Shown: piece by piece, positions 1 to 9,997 of the stretch
How positions within the stretch are numbered: the first letter of the stretch is position 1
How the letters are laid out: every line of letters begins with the position of its first letter
DNA from: Asaia bogorensis
GTDB taxonomy: Bacteria; Pseudomonadota; Alphaproteobacteria; CACIAM-22H2
Assembly: GCA_945901855.1 (NCBI GenBank)
Contig: CAMDLT010000003.1
Coordinates: 62,001 to 126,000, forward strand
Direction: 5' to 3'
DNA: 64,000 nucleotides
Made by a program: the position numbers and the translations under genes
Notes under the pieces: generated by a model
Told to the model about the DNA's origin: nothing
The model's input: only the letters and a program-made list of their open reading frames with translations
Databases searched by the model: none

Positions 1-554
1 CCATAGATTTTTGCCAGCGTACCGTCGCTCGCGCGTAAGACCGGGCGCGCATCGACGCGATCGACCGAATTGTCGTAAAGGTAGAACCGATCCACAATCG
101 GCGCGGCGACGGCTGCGATCGCCATCGACTTGGCATAACGTGAAACGATTTTCTCGATCGGCACCGTGTGACCGCCTTTGACGTAGCGTGCGGCGATGCG
201 AGCCGCATTGATTTCGGGGCCCGATGTGCCGATAAAAAACAGCCGCACAAAATATCCGAGATTGCGCGCGCCCAGAATGAACTGGAGCTTTTCGTCCGTC
301 GACAAAACAGTCTCAAATGCCAACGGCCGAAGTTGTGCGACAGCTTCGCGGCGGCGAAGTTCGGCAAGATCGGCCGCCTTCTTGATACTGTCCGGGTCAT
401 TCCAACCCGAAAATTCGTGCTGGGCGATGTCGTCGGGATTGACGTAGAGCACGTCCCTTCCCCAGTCGCTGTCCCGCAACCTTGCGGTTACCGTGGTCTT
501 TCCCGACCCATTGGGTCCCGCGATGCAGATCAGCGGCGGACGAAGCGTTTCCAC
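1..554 (-). CDS. Zeta-toxin-like P-loop kinase / predicted ABC-type ATPase (3' end beyond window)
   Basis: About 184 N-terminal residues are visible and the frame runs off the left edge of the window. A Walker A motif GPNGSGKTT lies about ten residues from the N-terminus. A NPDDIA stretch and an FETVLS segment follow, the pattern of the zeta-toxin/COG4185 kinase fold. Family members phosphorylate UDP-sugars or nucleotides, and many are toxins held in check by a neighbouring antitoxin. The start chosen is a GTG at 554, the first plausible start before the conserved LICIAGPNG strand. It overlaps the upstream 63-codon gene by 25 bases, so the two are probably translationally coupled. Toxin activity is an inference; many chromosomal members are uncharacterised. 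Confidence 0.75.
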   Translation of the reverse strand, partial: METLRPPLICIAGPNGSGKTTVTARLRDSDWGRDVLYVNPDDIAQHEFSGWNDPDSIKKAADLAELRRREAVAQLRPLAFETVLSTDEKLQFILGARNLGYFVRLFFIGTSGPEINAARIAARYVKGGHTVPIEKIVSRYAKSMAIAAVAAPIVDRFYLYDNSVDRVDARPVLRASDGTLAKIY

Positions 555-721
555 TGCGGATCTTTCAACGCGCGATTTGTCGCTTCGCGAACCATGTCGA
601 GTACGCGTGCCTCGGCAACATCGCAACCGATGCGCGCATCCTCGCCCGCAGCTGCGATGATCGCAGGCAAGGCGCGGTCGAAATCGTCGTCGATCCAGTC
701 TGGTACAGGCGGTTTGGACAT
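530..721 (-). CDS. Small acidic protein, possible antitoxin partner
   Basis: A 63-residue protein beginning MSKPPVPDWIDDDFDRAL, predicted helical and acidic in its first half, ending in a basic tail KRFVRR. It lies between ftsH (15 bases away) and the zeta-toxin-like gene, and overlaps the start of the latter by 25 bases. I recognise no domain. Size, tight overlap and position in front of a zeta-like kinase suggest an antitoxin or accessory subunit, but this rests on context only. It is in the same orientation as ftsH and may be read through from that operon. Confidence 0.6.
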   Translation of the reverse strand: MSKPPVPDWIDDDFDRALPAIIAAAGEDARIGCDVAEARVLDMVREATNRALKDPQWKRFVRR

Positions 722-735
722 AATGCCACCTTGGA

Positions 736-2670
<1,935 letters not shown>

Positions 2671-2691
2671 CTTCGTTGTCCCCACAAGGGT

Positions 2692-3990
2692 TCAGCTATT
2701 CCCCGATCCGGTCGATCCGATAACCGCAAAAGCGGGACCGGTTAAAGCGTGCCGAGGCTGGAAACGAACGTCTACGGTATCAAGCCAATGGCCGTCGCGT
2801 CCATAAGAGAGGTGGGGTACGGCAACGATGCCGTCAAGGTCCCGGATCGCGGGCAGACTGGCGCGCGCTGCAAGCGGCACCGATTTGGCCGCCTGTTGAC
2901 GCAGCTTTGTCGGCAAAGACGCCCACCCGGATACCCCCAAAGCGACAATTTCAAGCCCCACCGCGGAACTGCGCTGGGTGGCCGCAAAGCGCCCGTCCCA
3001 GAACACCGCATTTGCGTGTGCCAGGGCGGTTGCGGGCGCGCAAGCCCGCGCCTCGCGCGCCACCAGCAAACTTCCGTCGCGTTCGATTTCCAGGCGACAA
3101 TATCCGAGCGTGCGGCCGTGGCGACCGGGGTCGGCCTTGGCCAAGATCGTCCATGCCTGCGCCAAGGCCGCGTCGCACGGCGCATAGGCAGCCGCACCGA
3201 CGCACAGAATCGCGCGGGCCAGAACGCCAAGCGCGATGTCGAGCGACGCGGCCCGCAAGACCGCGCGATCGAGACGCACAAAACCCGCCGGCGATACGGC
3301 CGCCGCCCGCGCAGCCCACCCGGCAACGGATTTTTCCAAGGATTGGCGCGCCTCTGCGGCGGCCGGATCGATCGGCGCAACGTGGCCAGCCCGCAGGCGC
3401 GCGCGCAAAAACCGGGGGTCGCGATTGGTCGGATCTTCGAACCAGTCGAGCGCGCGGCTGCGGCAGATATCCAGCAACGCGGCGTGCCGAAACTCCAGCA
3501 ACGGGCGCAACAGCCGCACGCCGCGATCGGCGACGATCGCCGACATGCCCGCACGCCCGCGCGTTTTGGCGCCGCGCGCCGTGCGCATGGCGGCGGTTTC
3601 GTCCTGGTCGTCGGCATGGTGGCCCAACAGCAGGTGGATGATGCCGTGCGCACGGCACGCCGCCACCAACAGATCGCGCCGTGCAAGGCGCGCCGCGTTC
3701 TGGATGCCCGAGGCGGGTTTGGCGCTGCGCCATACAAGCGTGCGGCATTCGATCCCCAGATGCGCCGCACGCTGGGTCAGCAAAGCAGCCTCGACGGCCG
3801 AATTGGCGCGCAACCCATGATCGACATGCAGGGCCACCACGCGCCCGCCTTGCACCGCCGCCCATTCGTGCGCGAGGGCCAGCAGAGCGGTCGAATCGCC
3901 GCCGCCCGACCAGGCAACGGCAAGCGTGGGGTTTTCTTCGAAGGGGCCCAGTGCGGCGAGGGCGGCGCCAAAACGGCTTTGGCCGTTCAC
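2692..3990 (-). CDS. tilS: tRNA(Ile)-lysidine synthase TilS
   Basis: Modifies C34 of the CAU-anticodon tRNA(Ile) to lysidine using ATP and lysine, so that it decodes AUA. The PP-loop SGGGDS (residues 28-33) is intact, followed by HVDHGLR and GHHADDQDET, standard for the family. Length 432 residues. The start is GTG and overlaps the cpoB stop in a GTGA junction, which indicates translational coupling. It sits between cpoB and ftsH, the conserved alphaproteobacterial arrangement. Confidence 0.95.
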   Translation of the reverse strand: MNGQSRFGAALAALGPFEENPTLAVAWSGGGDSTALLALAHEWAAVQGGRVVALHVDHGLRANSAVEAALLTQRAAHLGIECRTLVWRSAKPASGIQNAARLARRDLLVAACRAHGIIHLLLGHHADDQDETAAMRTARGAKTRGRAGMSAIVADRGVRLLRPLLEFRHAALLDICRSRALDWFEDPTNRDPRFLRARLRAGHVAPIDPAAAEARQSLEKSVAGWAARAAAVSPAGFVRLDRAVLRAASLDIALGVLARAILCVGAAAYAPCDAALAQAWTILAKADPGRHGRTLGYCRLEIERDGSLLVAREARACAPATALAHANAVFWDGRFAATQRSSAVGLEIVALGVSGWASLPTKLRQQAAKSVPLAARASLPAIRDLDGIVAVPHLSYGRDGHWLDTVDVRFQPRHALTGPAFAVIGSTGSGNS

Positions 3991-4970
3991 CCGCAGGCGA
4001 GCCGCGTGCGCTCGCGCGTCGCGGCGATCTTGATCGATTGCGTCGCGGCGGGATAGCGCCGGTCAAGTTCGGCCAACGTGCCGCACGCGTCTTGTTTGCG
4101 GTTGAGTTGGCCCAACGATTGGCCCAGGCGCAACAGCGCATCGGGCGCTTTGGTGTTTTGCGGGAAACGCCGGAACTGCTCGGCAAAAGCGCCCGCCGCA
4201 TTGGTCCAGTCGCGCCGCGCATAGAAGGTTTCGCCCAGCCAATATTGCGCATCGCCCGCCAGACGGTGCGTGCCGTTGGCCGTCACGAAACTGCGCAGCG
4301 CCTGTTCGGCCCCGCCAAAATCGCCGCGATCCTGCACCGCCTGCTGGTAGAGCCCGTAGGCGAATTCGTACTGCGTTTCGGGCGGGCCTGCGGGCAGTTG
4401 AACGTTTGCCGCTGACGGAACGGCGGCAGCTTGCGGCCCTCCCGCCGGTGCGCCCGGTGCCAGCACCAAACGCTGTTCGCCCGGACGCAAGACCGGTGCC
4501 GGCGTGCCCGCTTGGGCCGGGGCGGCTTGGGTTGGGGCTGTTTGGGCTGGAACTGCCTGTGCAGTTCCCGCCGGGGCTGCGGGCTGTTCGAGTTTGTTGA
4601 GCCGGAAATCGACATCGCCGACAAGTTTGTCGAGACGCTGCTGGGCCTGCATGGCGCGATTGAGGGCGTCTTCGAGGCGCCCCGTCAGATCGCGCATCTG
4701 GCCTTCGAGCGCCGCGATGCGCACTTCCGTTTGTTCGACGAACCCCGAAGACGGCTGCACGCCGGTATTGGGCGACATGATCGGCGGCGCGTTGCTGGGC
4801 TGAACGCCGCCCGTCCCGCGCGCAAGATTGCGCTGCATGACGTCCATGTCGCGCTGCAGCCGGTCCATGCGCTCGATCAGCGCGCGCGTGTCCTGGCCCG
4901 TTTGGGCGAAAGCCGGGCCCGCCGCAACGACGGCAAAGACGGCAAGAAGGAAGATTTTGCGAATCGTCAT
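3987..4970 (-). CDS. cpoB: Tol-Pal system protein CpoB/YbgF
   Basis: Periplasmic coordinator of Tol-Pal function with peptidoglycan synthesis at the division site. From the chosen ATG at 4970 there is a Sec signal peptide (MTIRKIFLLAVFAVVAAG, cleavage near AFAQ). An N-terminal coiled coil (about residues 25-115) is followed by an Ala/Pro/Gln-rich linker and then C-terminal TPR repeats (about 205-327) of the YbgF type. Length of 327 residues is typical of alphaproteobacteria. The open frame extends further upstream but the signal peptide fixes the start. It overlaps tilS by four bases and follows the pal genes. Confidence 0.93.
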   Translation of the reverse strand: MTIRKIFLLAVFAVVAAGPAFAQTGQDTRALIERMDRLQRDMDVMQRNLARGTGGVQPSNAPPIMSPNTGVQPSSGFVEQTEVRIAALEGQMRDLTGRLEDALNRAMQAQQRLDKLVGDVDFRLNKLEQPAAPAGTAQAVPAQTAPTQAAPAQAGTPAPVLRPGEQRLVLAPGAPAGGPQAAAVPSAANVQLPAGPPETQYEFAYGLYQQAVQDRGDFGGAEQALRSFVTANGTHRLAGDAQYWLGETFYARRDWTNAAGAFAEQFRRFPQNTKAPDALLRLGQSLGQLNRKQDACGTLAELDRRYPAATQSIKIAATRERTRLACG

Positions 4971-5044
4971 AGCGCCAATTTTAAAGATTGCGGCGGACGA
5001 AGGAAAGCCGCCCGCCGCCATGCTTGTCGGTTCGCCCGGCCGGT

Positions 5045-5599
5045 TCAATTTACCAGCATGACGGCGCGGCGGTTCTGCGCCCAAACCTGCTCGCTCGAAC
5101 CCAACACCTGCGGACGTTCTTTGCCGAACGACACGGTCGACAAGCGGCGCGCTTCGATACCTTGCGAGATCAGGAAGTTGCGCGCGGCCGCCGCCCGACG
5201 TTCACCCAAAGCCAAATTGTATTCGCGGGTGCCGCGCTCGTCCGCATGGCCTTCGATCGTGGCCGCAACGGTCGGGTTCTGGCGCAGCCAACCGGCCCAA
5301 CCTTCAACCGTGCGGCGCGCATCTGTGCGCAAATCCGAGCGGTCGGAATCGTAATAGATGCGGTCGCCGACGCGCTGGGCCAGATCTTCTTGGCTGCCCG
5401 GCCGGACCGCGCCGACTTGGTTCGCTGCACCAGCGCTGCCAACACCGGCACTTCCGACGACAGGCGCATTCGCCACGGCCGGAACGCCGCTGCCCGAGCC
5501 GCCGACACCGCCCGTGTTGGTACCCGTCGAATCGCAGGCACCCAACAGCGCCAGTGCGGCCGCAGCGGCCAGCAATTTGGCCTGCATCGTCGTTTTCAT
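5045..5599 (-). CDS. pal: Peptidoglycan-associated lipoprotein Pal (downstream copy)
   Basis: Outer-membrane lipoprotein that anchors the envelope to peptidoglycan and is the end point of the Tol machine. Lipobox LLGAC lies near residue 22; a Gly/Ala/Val-rich linker follows; the OmpA-like domain (about residues 80-184) contains GHADERGTREYN and the conserved QNRRAVML end. 184 residues. A good ribosome-binding site, GGAGGG, lies about ten bases before the ATG. This is the third OmpA-family gene of a tandem set and closely resembles the gene at 6296-6808, implying duplication. It is separated from cpoB by 74 bases. Confidence 0.93.
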   Translation of the reverse strand: MKTTMQAKLLAAAAALALLGACDSTGTNTGGVGGSGSGVPAVANAPVVGSAGVGSAGAANQVGAVRPGSQEDLAQRVGDRIYYDSDRSDLRTDARRTVEGWAGWLRQNPTVAATIEGHADERGTREYNLALGERRAAAARNFLISQGIEARRLSTVSFGKERPQVLGSSEQVWAQNRRAVMLVN

Positions 5600-5724
5600 G
5601 GTTTTCGACCCTCCGGAAAAACAAAACCTCGTTCGACCTACTCTGCGAATCGGCCGAAATGCAACGTGGAAGGCGCGTGTGTCGCTGCGAAGGCGAATTT
5701 GCGGCAATATTGGGGCTTGATCTG

Positions 5725-6174
5725 TCAGGGCTGCTCGGCGCGCACGACAACGCGGCGCAACAACGCCGATGCGCGCGGTTCGGCCGCGAGAATGCCAGGG
5801 CTGTCCTGCCCGTAGGAGAGCGAGGAAATGCGCGCCAAAGCGATGCCCGAATCGGTCAAAAAGGCCTGCACGGCGGCCGCTCGCCGCACGCCCAAAGCCA
5901 GGTTGTGGTCGGGCGTGCCGACCTGGTCGGTGTGGCCCTCGATCACGACGCGCAGGGTCGGCTCGGCAACCAGGACGGGCAGCATGCGCGCCAATGCCTG
6001 ACGGGCGGCAGGCTCGATCGCGGCGCTGTCGGGTTCGAAAAAAACCAGCACGACGCGCGCGGCGTCGGTTTCTGGCGTATCGGCTGGCGGCGGCGACGTC
6101 GCGCAGCCTGCGACTATGAAGAGCCCGGCAAAAAGCGCGATGAGGTGGGCGCGAAGGTGACGGGCACGGGTCAT
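5725..6174 (-). CDS. Diverged OmpA/Pal-family lipoprotein
   Basis: A 149-residue lipoprotein with lipobox IVAGC near residue 19 and an OmpA-like peptidoglycan-binding domain (VVLVFFEPDSAAIEP, then EGHTDQVGTPDHN). It lies between two true Pal genes but is clearly diverged: EGHTDQVG replaces EGHADERG, and the linker is short. The OmpA fold suggests peptidoglycan binding. Its job beyond Pal is unknown. The start at 6174 is chosen because it begins the signal peptide; a terminator-like hairpin lies about 40 bases upstream, so the gene may need its own promoter or depend on readthrough. Confidence 0.88.
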   Translation of the reverse strand: MTRARHLRAHLIALFAGLFIVAGCATSPPPADTPETDAARVVLVFFEPDSAAIEPAARQALARMLPVLVAEPTLRVVIEGHTDQVGTPDHNLALGVRRAAAVQAFLTDSGIALARISSLSYGQDSPGILAAEPRASALLRRVVVRAEQP

Positions 6175-6212
6175 CGCAAAATCCGGCGGCAAAAGGGTTC
6201 TGTTCGGGCACG

Positions 6213-6246
6213 AAAACGCCCGCTTGGGAAATCTCCCAAGCGGGCG
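6213..6246 (-). terminator. Intrinsic terminator after the tolB-proximal pal gene
   Basis: A perfect 13-base-pair inverted repeat (arms 6217-6229 and 6234-6246, four-base loop) is followed on the minus strand by TTTTCG. It lies 50 bases past the stop of the pal gene at 6296-6808. The short T run makes it moderate in predicted strength. Confidence 0.8.
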
Positions 6247-6295
6247 CTTCGCGTTTGAACCAAACCGGAGCGGCAACAAAACGCCGCTCGGCGGC

Positions 6296-6808
6296 TTAGT
6301 TGACCTGCATCACCGCGCGGCGGTTCTGCGACCAGGCCGCTTCGTTCGAGCCGAGGACCGCCGGGCGTTCCTTGCCGTACGAAATCGTCGCGACGCGGCG
6401 GGCTTCGATGCCCTGCGAGACGAGGAAGTTGCGGGCGGCCGTCGCACGGCGTTCGCCGAGCGCGATGTTGTATTCGCGCGTTCCGCGCTCGTCCGCATGA
6501 CCTTCGACGGTCACGGTGACTTGCGGGTACTGGCGCAGCCATGCGGCCCAACGTTCGACCGTGCGGCGCGCTTCGGGGCGCAGTTCCGACTTGTCGAAAT
6601 CGTAGAAGACGCGGTCGCCGACATTCTGGACCAAATCTTCCTGCGAACCCGGGCGCGGACCCGGACGCGTCGCGGGCGCCTGGGCGGCAGCGGCAGCGGG
6701 GGCCGTCGCGGCACCAGCGCCGCCGGTGGCGGCTTGGTTCTGCGGGGCGGTCTCGCACGCGGCGAGCAGGGCAACTGCTGCGAGCGTGCCAATCAGCTTG
6801 AAGCGCAT
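6296..6808 (-). CDS. pal: Peptidoglycan-associated lipoprotein Pal (tolB-proximal copy)
   Basis: 170-residue Pal, in the canonical position directly after tolB. Lipobox LLAAC near residue 18, an Ala/Pro-rich linker, then an OmpA-like domain with GDRVFYDFDKSEL, GHADERGTREYN and QNRRAVMQ. It binds peptidoglycan and TolB. It shares nearly the same GSQEDL-VGDR-YYD and GHADERGTREYN blocks with the copy at 5045-5599. A dedicated promoter (7053-7081) and a terminator (6213-6246) bracket it, so it can form a short abundant transcript, as expected for a structural lipoprotein. Confidence 0.95.
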   Translation of the reverse strand: MRFKLIGTLAAVALLAACETAPQNQAATGGAGAATAPAAAAAQAPATRPGPRPGSQEDLVQNVGDRVFYDFDKSELRPEARRTVERWAAWLRQYPQVTVTVEGHADERGTREYNIALGERRATAARNFLVSQGIEARRVATISYGKERPAVLGSNEAAWSQNRRAVMQVN

Positions 6809-7052
6809 CTAACGGAACTCCTCTTTCTTCCCTAAACCCGCGTCGTCTTTCCGACGGGGCGACGTGGATGGTGGCAATGCCTACTTGCCGAGAACGTGGC
6901 CTTTTGCCGAAGCCCTGCTCTTGCGGCGCTGCGAACGTTGCTTGAGCCGCGTCTAGCGCAAATTGCGTCGGATTGCGACGACATATTGCGCATAGCTGCA
7001 GTGCAGCATTGCCCGTATCGGGTTAAGAGCATTTCTTGGCGAAACCGTGTGC

Positions 7053-7081
7053 AATATAGAAGCGGAAGCACGCAAAATCAA
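7053..7081 (-). promoter_or_regulatory. Sigma-70-type promoter for pal
   Basis: Minus strand reads TTGATT, a 17-base spacer, then TATATT (-35 at 7076-7081, -10 at 7053-7058). It lies in the 279-base gap between tolB and pal, leaving an untranslated leader of about 240 bases. A TTGACA (7086-7091) overlaps the tolB stop but is too far from this -10. No other convincing feature was seen in the rest of the gap (6809-7052). Confidence 0.55.
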
Positions 7082-7087
7082 GCGCTG

Positions 7088-8473
7088 TCAAGGCAGTAGC
7101 GGCGACCAAGCCGGATCCGATCCGTCGGCCGGCGTGAGGATCTCGCGCTCGTTGTAACCCGTTAGATCGATTGAGAAAAGTCGCGCACTGCCCCCCTGCC
7201 CGCGGGCGTCGGTGGGACCCTGGCGAAAATACATCACTACACGACCATTCGGCGCCCAGGTGGGTCCTTCGACCAAAAACGCGCGCGTCAAAAGGCGCTC
7301 GTCCTGGCCGTTGGGGCGCATGACGCCGATGTAGAATTCGCCCTCGGTTTGCTTCGTGAACGCGATCAGATCGCCGCGCGGCGACCACACGGGCGTCGAA
7401 TAGCGCCCGGTCCCAAAGCTGATGCGCTGCACGTTGTCGCCGCCAGCCGTCATCGTATACAATTGCTGCGTGCCGCCGCGATCGGAGTTGAAAACGATCT
7501 GGCGCGCGTCGGGCGAATAGGAAGGCGACGTGTTGATCGACGGATGCTGCGTGACGCGCCCTTGCTGGCGCGTGCGCAGATCGAGCGTGTAGACGTCGGT
7601 ATGGCCGCTCTGGGACATCGACATCACCACGCGATTGCCGTCGGGCGAAAAGCGCGGCGCGAACGTCATGCCCGGAAAATCGCCGACCACTTCGCGCTGG
7701 CCCGTGTCGATATTGTAGAGATAGACGCGCGGGCGCACGATGTTTGGGTTGCTGGGCTGCGGCACGTAAGCGAGATACGTGATCTCCTGTGCCGTTGGCG
7801 AAAAGCGCGGCGTGAGCACCAGTTCGCGCCCATCGGTCAGGAACCTGTGGTTGGCGCCGTCCTGGTCCATGATGGCCAGGCGCTTGATGCGCCGCTGCTG
7901 CGGACCCGATTCCGACACGTAAACAATGCGCGTGTCGAAATAGCCGTCCTCGCCCGTCACGCGCTTGTAGACCGCATCCGACACGATATGCGCGATGCGC
8001 CGCCAATTGGCCGCCGCCGTCGTGTAGACGCGCCCCTCCATCTGGCTTTCGGCGAAGACGTCCCACAGCCGGTATTCGACGCGCAACCTTCCGTCGCGCT
8101 GGGTTTCCACGCTGCCTTGCACCAGCAGCGCCGCATTGATTCCGCGCCAGTCGGGAAAACGCGGACTGGCGTTGCGCATGTCGGCAGGCGACTGGATGAA
8201 GGCGCGCGGATCGATCGGACGGAACAGGCCCGAGCGGTCGAGATTGCCCGAAATCACCTTGGCGACTTCGGCGCCGATTTCGTTGTCCGGCCCTTCGCCA
8301 AAAAAACGCGACACGGCCGTCGGCACCGGGTCGACCCGCCCGCGCGTAATGTCGATGCGCACTTGCGCCGCTGCGGGCATCGCCGGTGCAAGGGCTGCAG
8401 CGGCAAGACCGCCCGCACCGCCGAACAGCGCGCGGCGCGACAGGGGAAACAAGGTTCGCTCGATTTTGGCCAT
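7088..8473 (-). CDS. tolB: Tol-Pal system beta-propeller protein TolB
   Basis: Periplasmic partner of Pal and TolA. 461 residues: an N-terminal alpha/beta domain (about 40-170) followed by a six-bladed WD40-like propeller with repeated SPDG/SPTG blade motifs (for example RFSPDGNRVV, SYSPDARQIVF). The N-terminus carries SRRALFGGAGG followed by an alanine-rich stretch and AAAQ, which looks like a twin-arginine signal rather than a plain Sec signal. It follows tolA by 54 bases in the tolQRAB operon. Confidence 0.97.
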   Translation of the reverse strand: MAKIERTLFPLSRRALFGGAGGLAAAALAPAMPAAAQVRIDITRGRVDPVPTAVSRFFGEGPDNEIGAEVAKVISGNLDRSGLFRPIDPRAFIQSPADMRNASPRFPDWRGINAALLVQGSVETQRDGRLRVEYRLWDVFAESQMEGRVYTTAAANWRRIAHIVSDAVYKRVTGEDGYFDTRIVYVSESGPQQRRIKRLAIMDQDGANHRFLTDGRELVLTPRFSPTAQEITYLAYVPQPSNPNIVRPRVYLYNIDTGQREVVGDFPGMTFAPRFSPDGNRVVMSMSQSGHTDVYTLDLRTRQQGRVTQHPSINTSPSYSPDARQIVFNSDRGGTQQLYTMTAGGDNVQRISFGTGRYSTPVWSPRGDLIAFTKQTEGEFYIGVMRPNGQDERLLTRAFLVEGPTWAPNGRVVMYFRQGPTDARGQGGSARLFSIDLTGYNEREILTPADGSDPAWSPLLP

Positions 8474-8527
8474 GGGTTTGGTTTCCGCAGTGAAAACGAA
8501 AAAAGGGAGCTTAAAGCGATTCGGGGG

Positions 8528-9532
8528 TCAACGTCTTTGACCAAGAGAGTCACTTCCCCGAAAGACAAGCGTAAGGTTGCCGTTCAACATCTGTTGCGCA
8601 TTGGTGGCTGGAATCGGCAAGGGCGATGCACGCAACACGGCGCGTCTCGTCATTTCAGCAAAAGACTGACGCGATGGGCCTTCATCCCCCATTACACGTT
8701 CGATACGAACGTCTTGGACGGTCCCGTCGGCCAACAACCAAACTCTCAATTCAACGGCAAATGTCTCTATTCCTCGAGCCCCAATATCAACGCTCATTCT
8801 CTCGGAAACTTTGGCGTTAATTGCATCTCGGTCGGTCATCGACAAGGGCAGCAGCGGATTGTTGGGCGCGTTGGACGCCGCGCGCGCAGCCGTCTGCGCC
8901 GCCGGTGCGGGCGCCGGTGCCGGTGCGCTTTGCGCCGGGGTCGGGCGCGGACGCGTCAGATCGCGCAACACGTTGTCGAGATCGAAATTCTGCGCGGGCC
9001 GTGCGGGCGGCGCTGGCGGCGTTGCAGGCCGCGGCGCCGGAGCTGGCGGCGGCGGCGGCGGCGTGGGCGTCGGTGCCGGCACGGGGGCAGGAGCCGGTGC
9101 CGGTGCCGGAGGTGCCGGAATGGGCGTTGGCGGGGCGGGTGGCGTTGGCGCCGGGGGCGGTGGCGGGGGCGGTGGGGGCGCCGGTGTCGGACGCGGCGGC
9201 GGCGTGGGCGTCGGCGGTGCAGGCGTCGGCGGTGCAGGCGTCGGCACCGGCGGCGTTTCGACTTTTGGCGGTTCCGGGCGGGGCGGTTCGGCGCGGGGGG
9301 GCTCCGGGCGCGGCGGGGGCGCGTTGGTGATCGCCGCGATCGGCAGCACTTCGAAAACCAACGGGCGTTCTTCGACCGGCAGGTCGCGCGAAATCAGATT
9401 GGGAATGCCGAACACGGCCAGCGCGAACAGGGCCGCATGCAGCGCTGCCGACGCCGCAACGCCGCGCGCCATGCCGCGCGAAAGGCCGCTCGGGCCGTCG
9501 GCGGCATCGAAAGTGGCGCTGGGCGAGGCCAT
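8528..9532 (-). CDS. tolA: TolA (proline-rich inner-membrane linker protein)
   Basis: 334 residues. One membrane segment near residues 25-45 (ASAALHAALFALAVFGI), then a very long Pro-rich region (about 70-195, built from repeats such as PAPPT) instead of the helical Lys/Ala-rich domain of E. coli TolA, then a C-terminal TonB/TolA-like domain (about 235-330). It spans the periplasm and transmits proton-motive force from TolQR to TolB-Pal. A 15-base unit is repeated in tandem at 9208-9237. The position between tolR and tolB supports TolA rather than TonB. Confidence 0.9.
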   Translation of the reverse strand: MASPSATFDAADGPSGLSRGMARGVAASAALHAALFALAVFGIPNLISRDLPVEERPLVFEVLPIAAITNAPPPRPEPPRAEPPRPEPPKVETPPVPTPAPPTPAPPTPTPPPRPTPAPPPPPPPPPAPTPPAPPTPIPAPPAPAPAPAPVPAPTPTPPPPPPAPAPRPATPPAPPARPAQNFDLDNVLRDLTRPRPTPAQSAPAPAPAPAAQTAARAASNAPNNPLLPLSMTDRDAINAKVSERMSVDIGARGIETFAVELRVWLLADGTVQDVRIERVMGDEGPSRQSFAEMTRRAVLRASPLPIPATNAQQMLNGNLTLVFRGSDSLGQRR

Positions 9533-9535
9533 CGG

Positions 9536-9994
9536 TCAGCGACGCGGGACCGGTTGGCCGCGCGGCACTTCGGCGACAAGCGCCACTTTTGTGTAGCCCG
9601 CCGCCGCGACCGCGCCCATCACTTCGAGCACGCGCCCGTAATTGATCGCCCGGTCGCCGCGCACGAAGATGCGTGCCTCCGTGTTGTTGTTGGTAATGGC
9701 GCGCAGGCGCACGATCAGGGCATCGAGTTCGAGCTCGCTGTCCATCAAAAAGACCTTGCCGTTCGCATTGACGCTGACCACCAGCGGCTCGTCCTGGCCA
9801 GTGGCGCGCGCGGCTTGGGTCTGCGGCAGGTCGACGGGCACGGTCGAGGTCAACAACGGTGCCGTGATCATGAAAATCACCAGCAGAACCAGCATCACGT
9901 CGACGAAGGGCGTGACGTTGATTTCGGCAACCAAGCGCGTTTGGCGGCGCGAATGCGTGCCGCGCCGCCCGCCTTGCATCATGGGTCCGGCCAT
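9536..9994 (-). CDS. tolR: Tol-Pal system protein TolR (ExbD family)
   Basis: 152 residues with one membrane helix (about 28-48, VDVMLVLLVIFMITAPLL). The helix follows the family signature EINVTPFVDVMLVLL, whose aspartate is the proton-carrying residue. The C-terminal periplasmic domain of ExbD/TolR follows. With TolQ it forms the proton-driven motor energising TolA. The start is 3 bases after tolQ and the stop 3 bases before tolA, so it is tightly operonic. Confidence 0.96.
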   Translation of the reverse strand: MAGPMMQGGRRGTHSRRQTRLVAEINVTPFVDVMLVLLVIFMITAPLLTSTVPVDLPQTQAARATGQDEPLVVSVNANGKVFLMDSELELDALIVRLRAITNNNTEARIFVRGDRAINYGRVLEVMGAVAAAGYTKVALVAEVPRGQPVPRR

Positions 9995-9997
9995 CGG

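Noticed and set aside
5600-5724. Promoter for the downstream pal copy
   Set aside because: Only weak candidates (TTGCAT-17-GTAGGT) were found; not convincing enough to list as a feature.
9000-9330. GC-rich short repeats as a minisatellite or CRISPR-like array
   Set aside because: They encode the Pro-rich linker of TolA and have no spacer structure.
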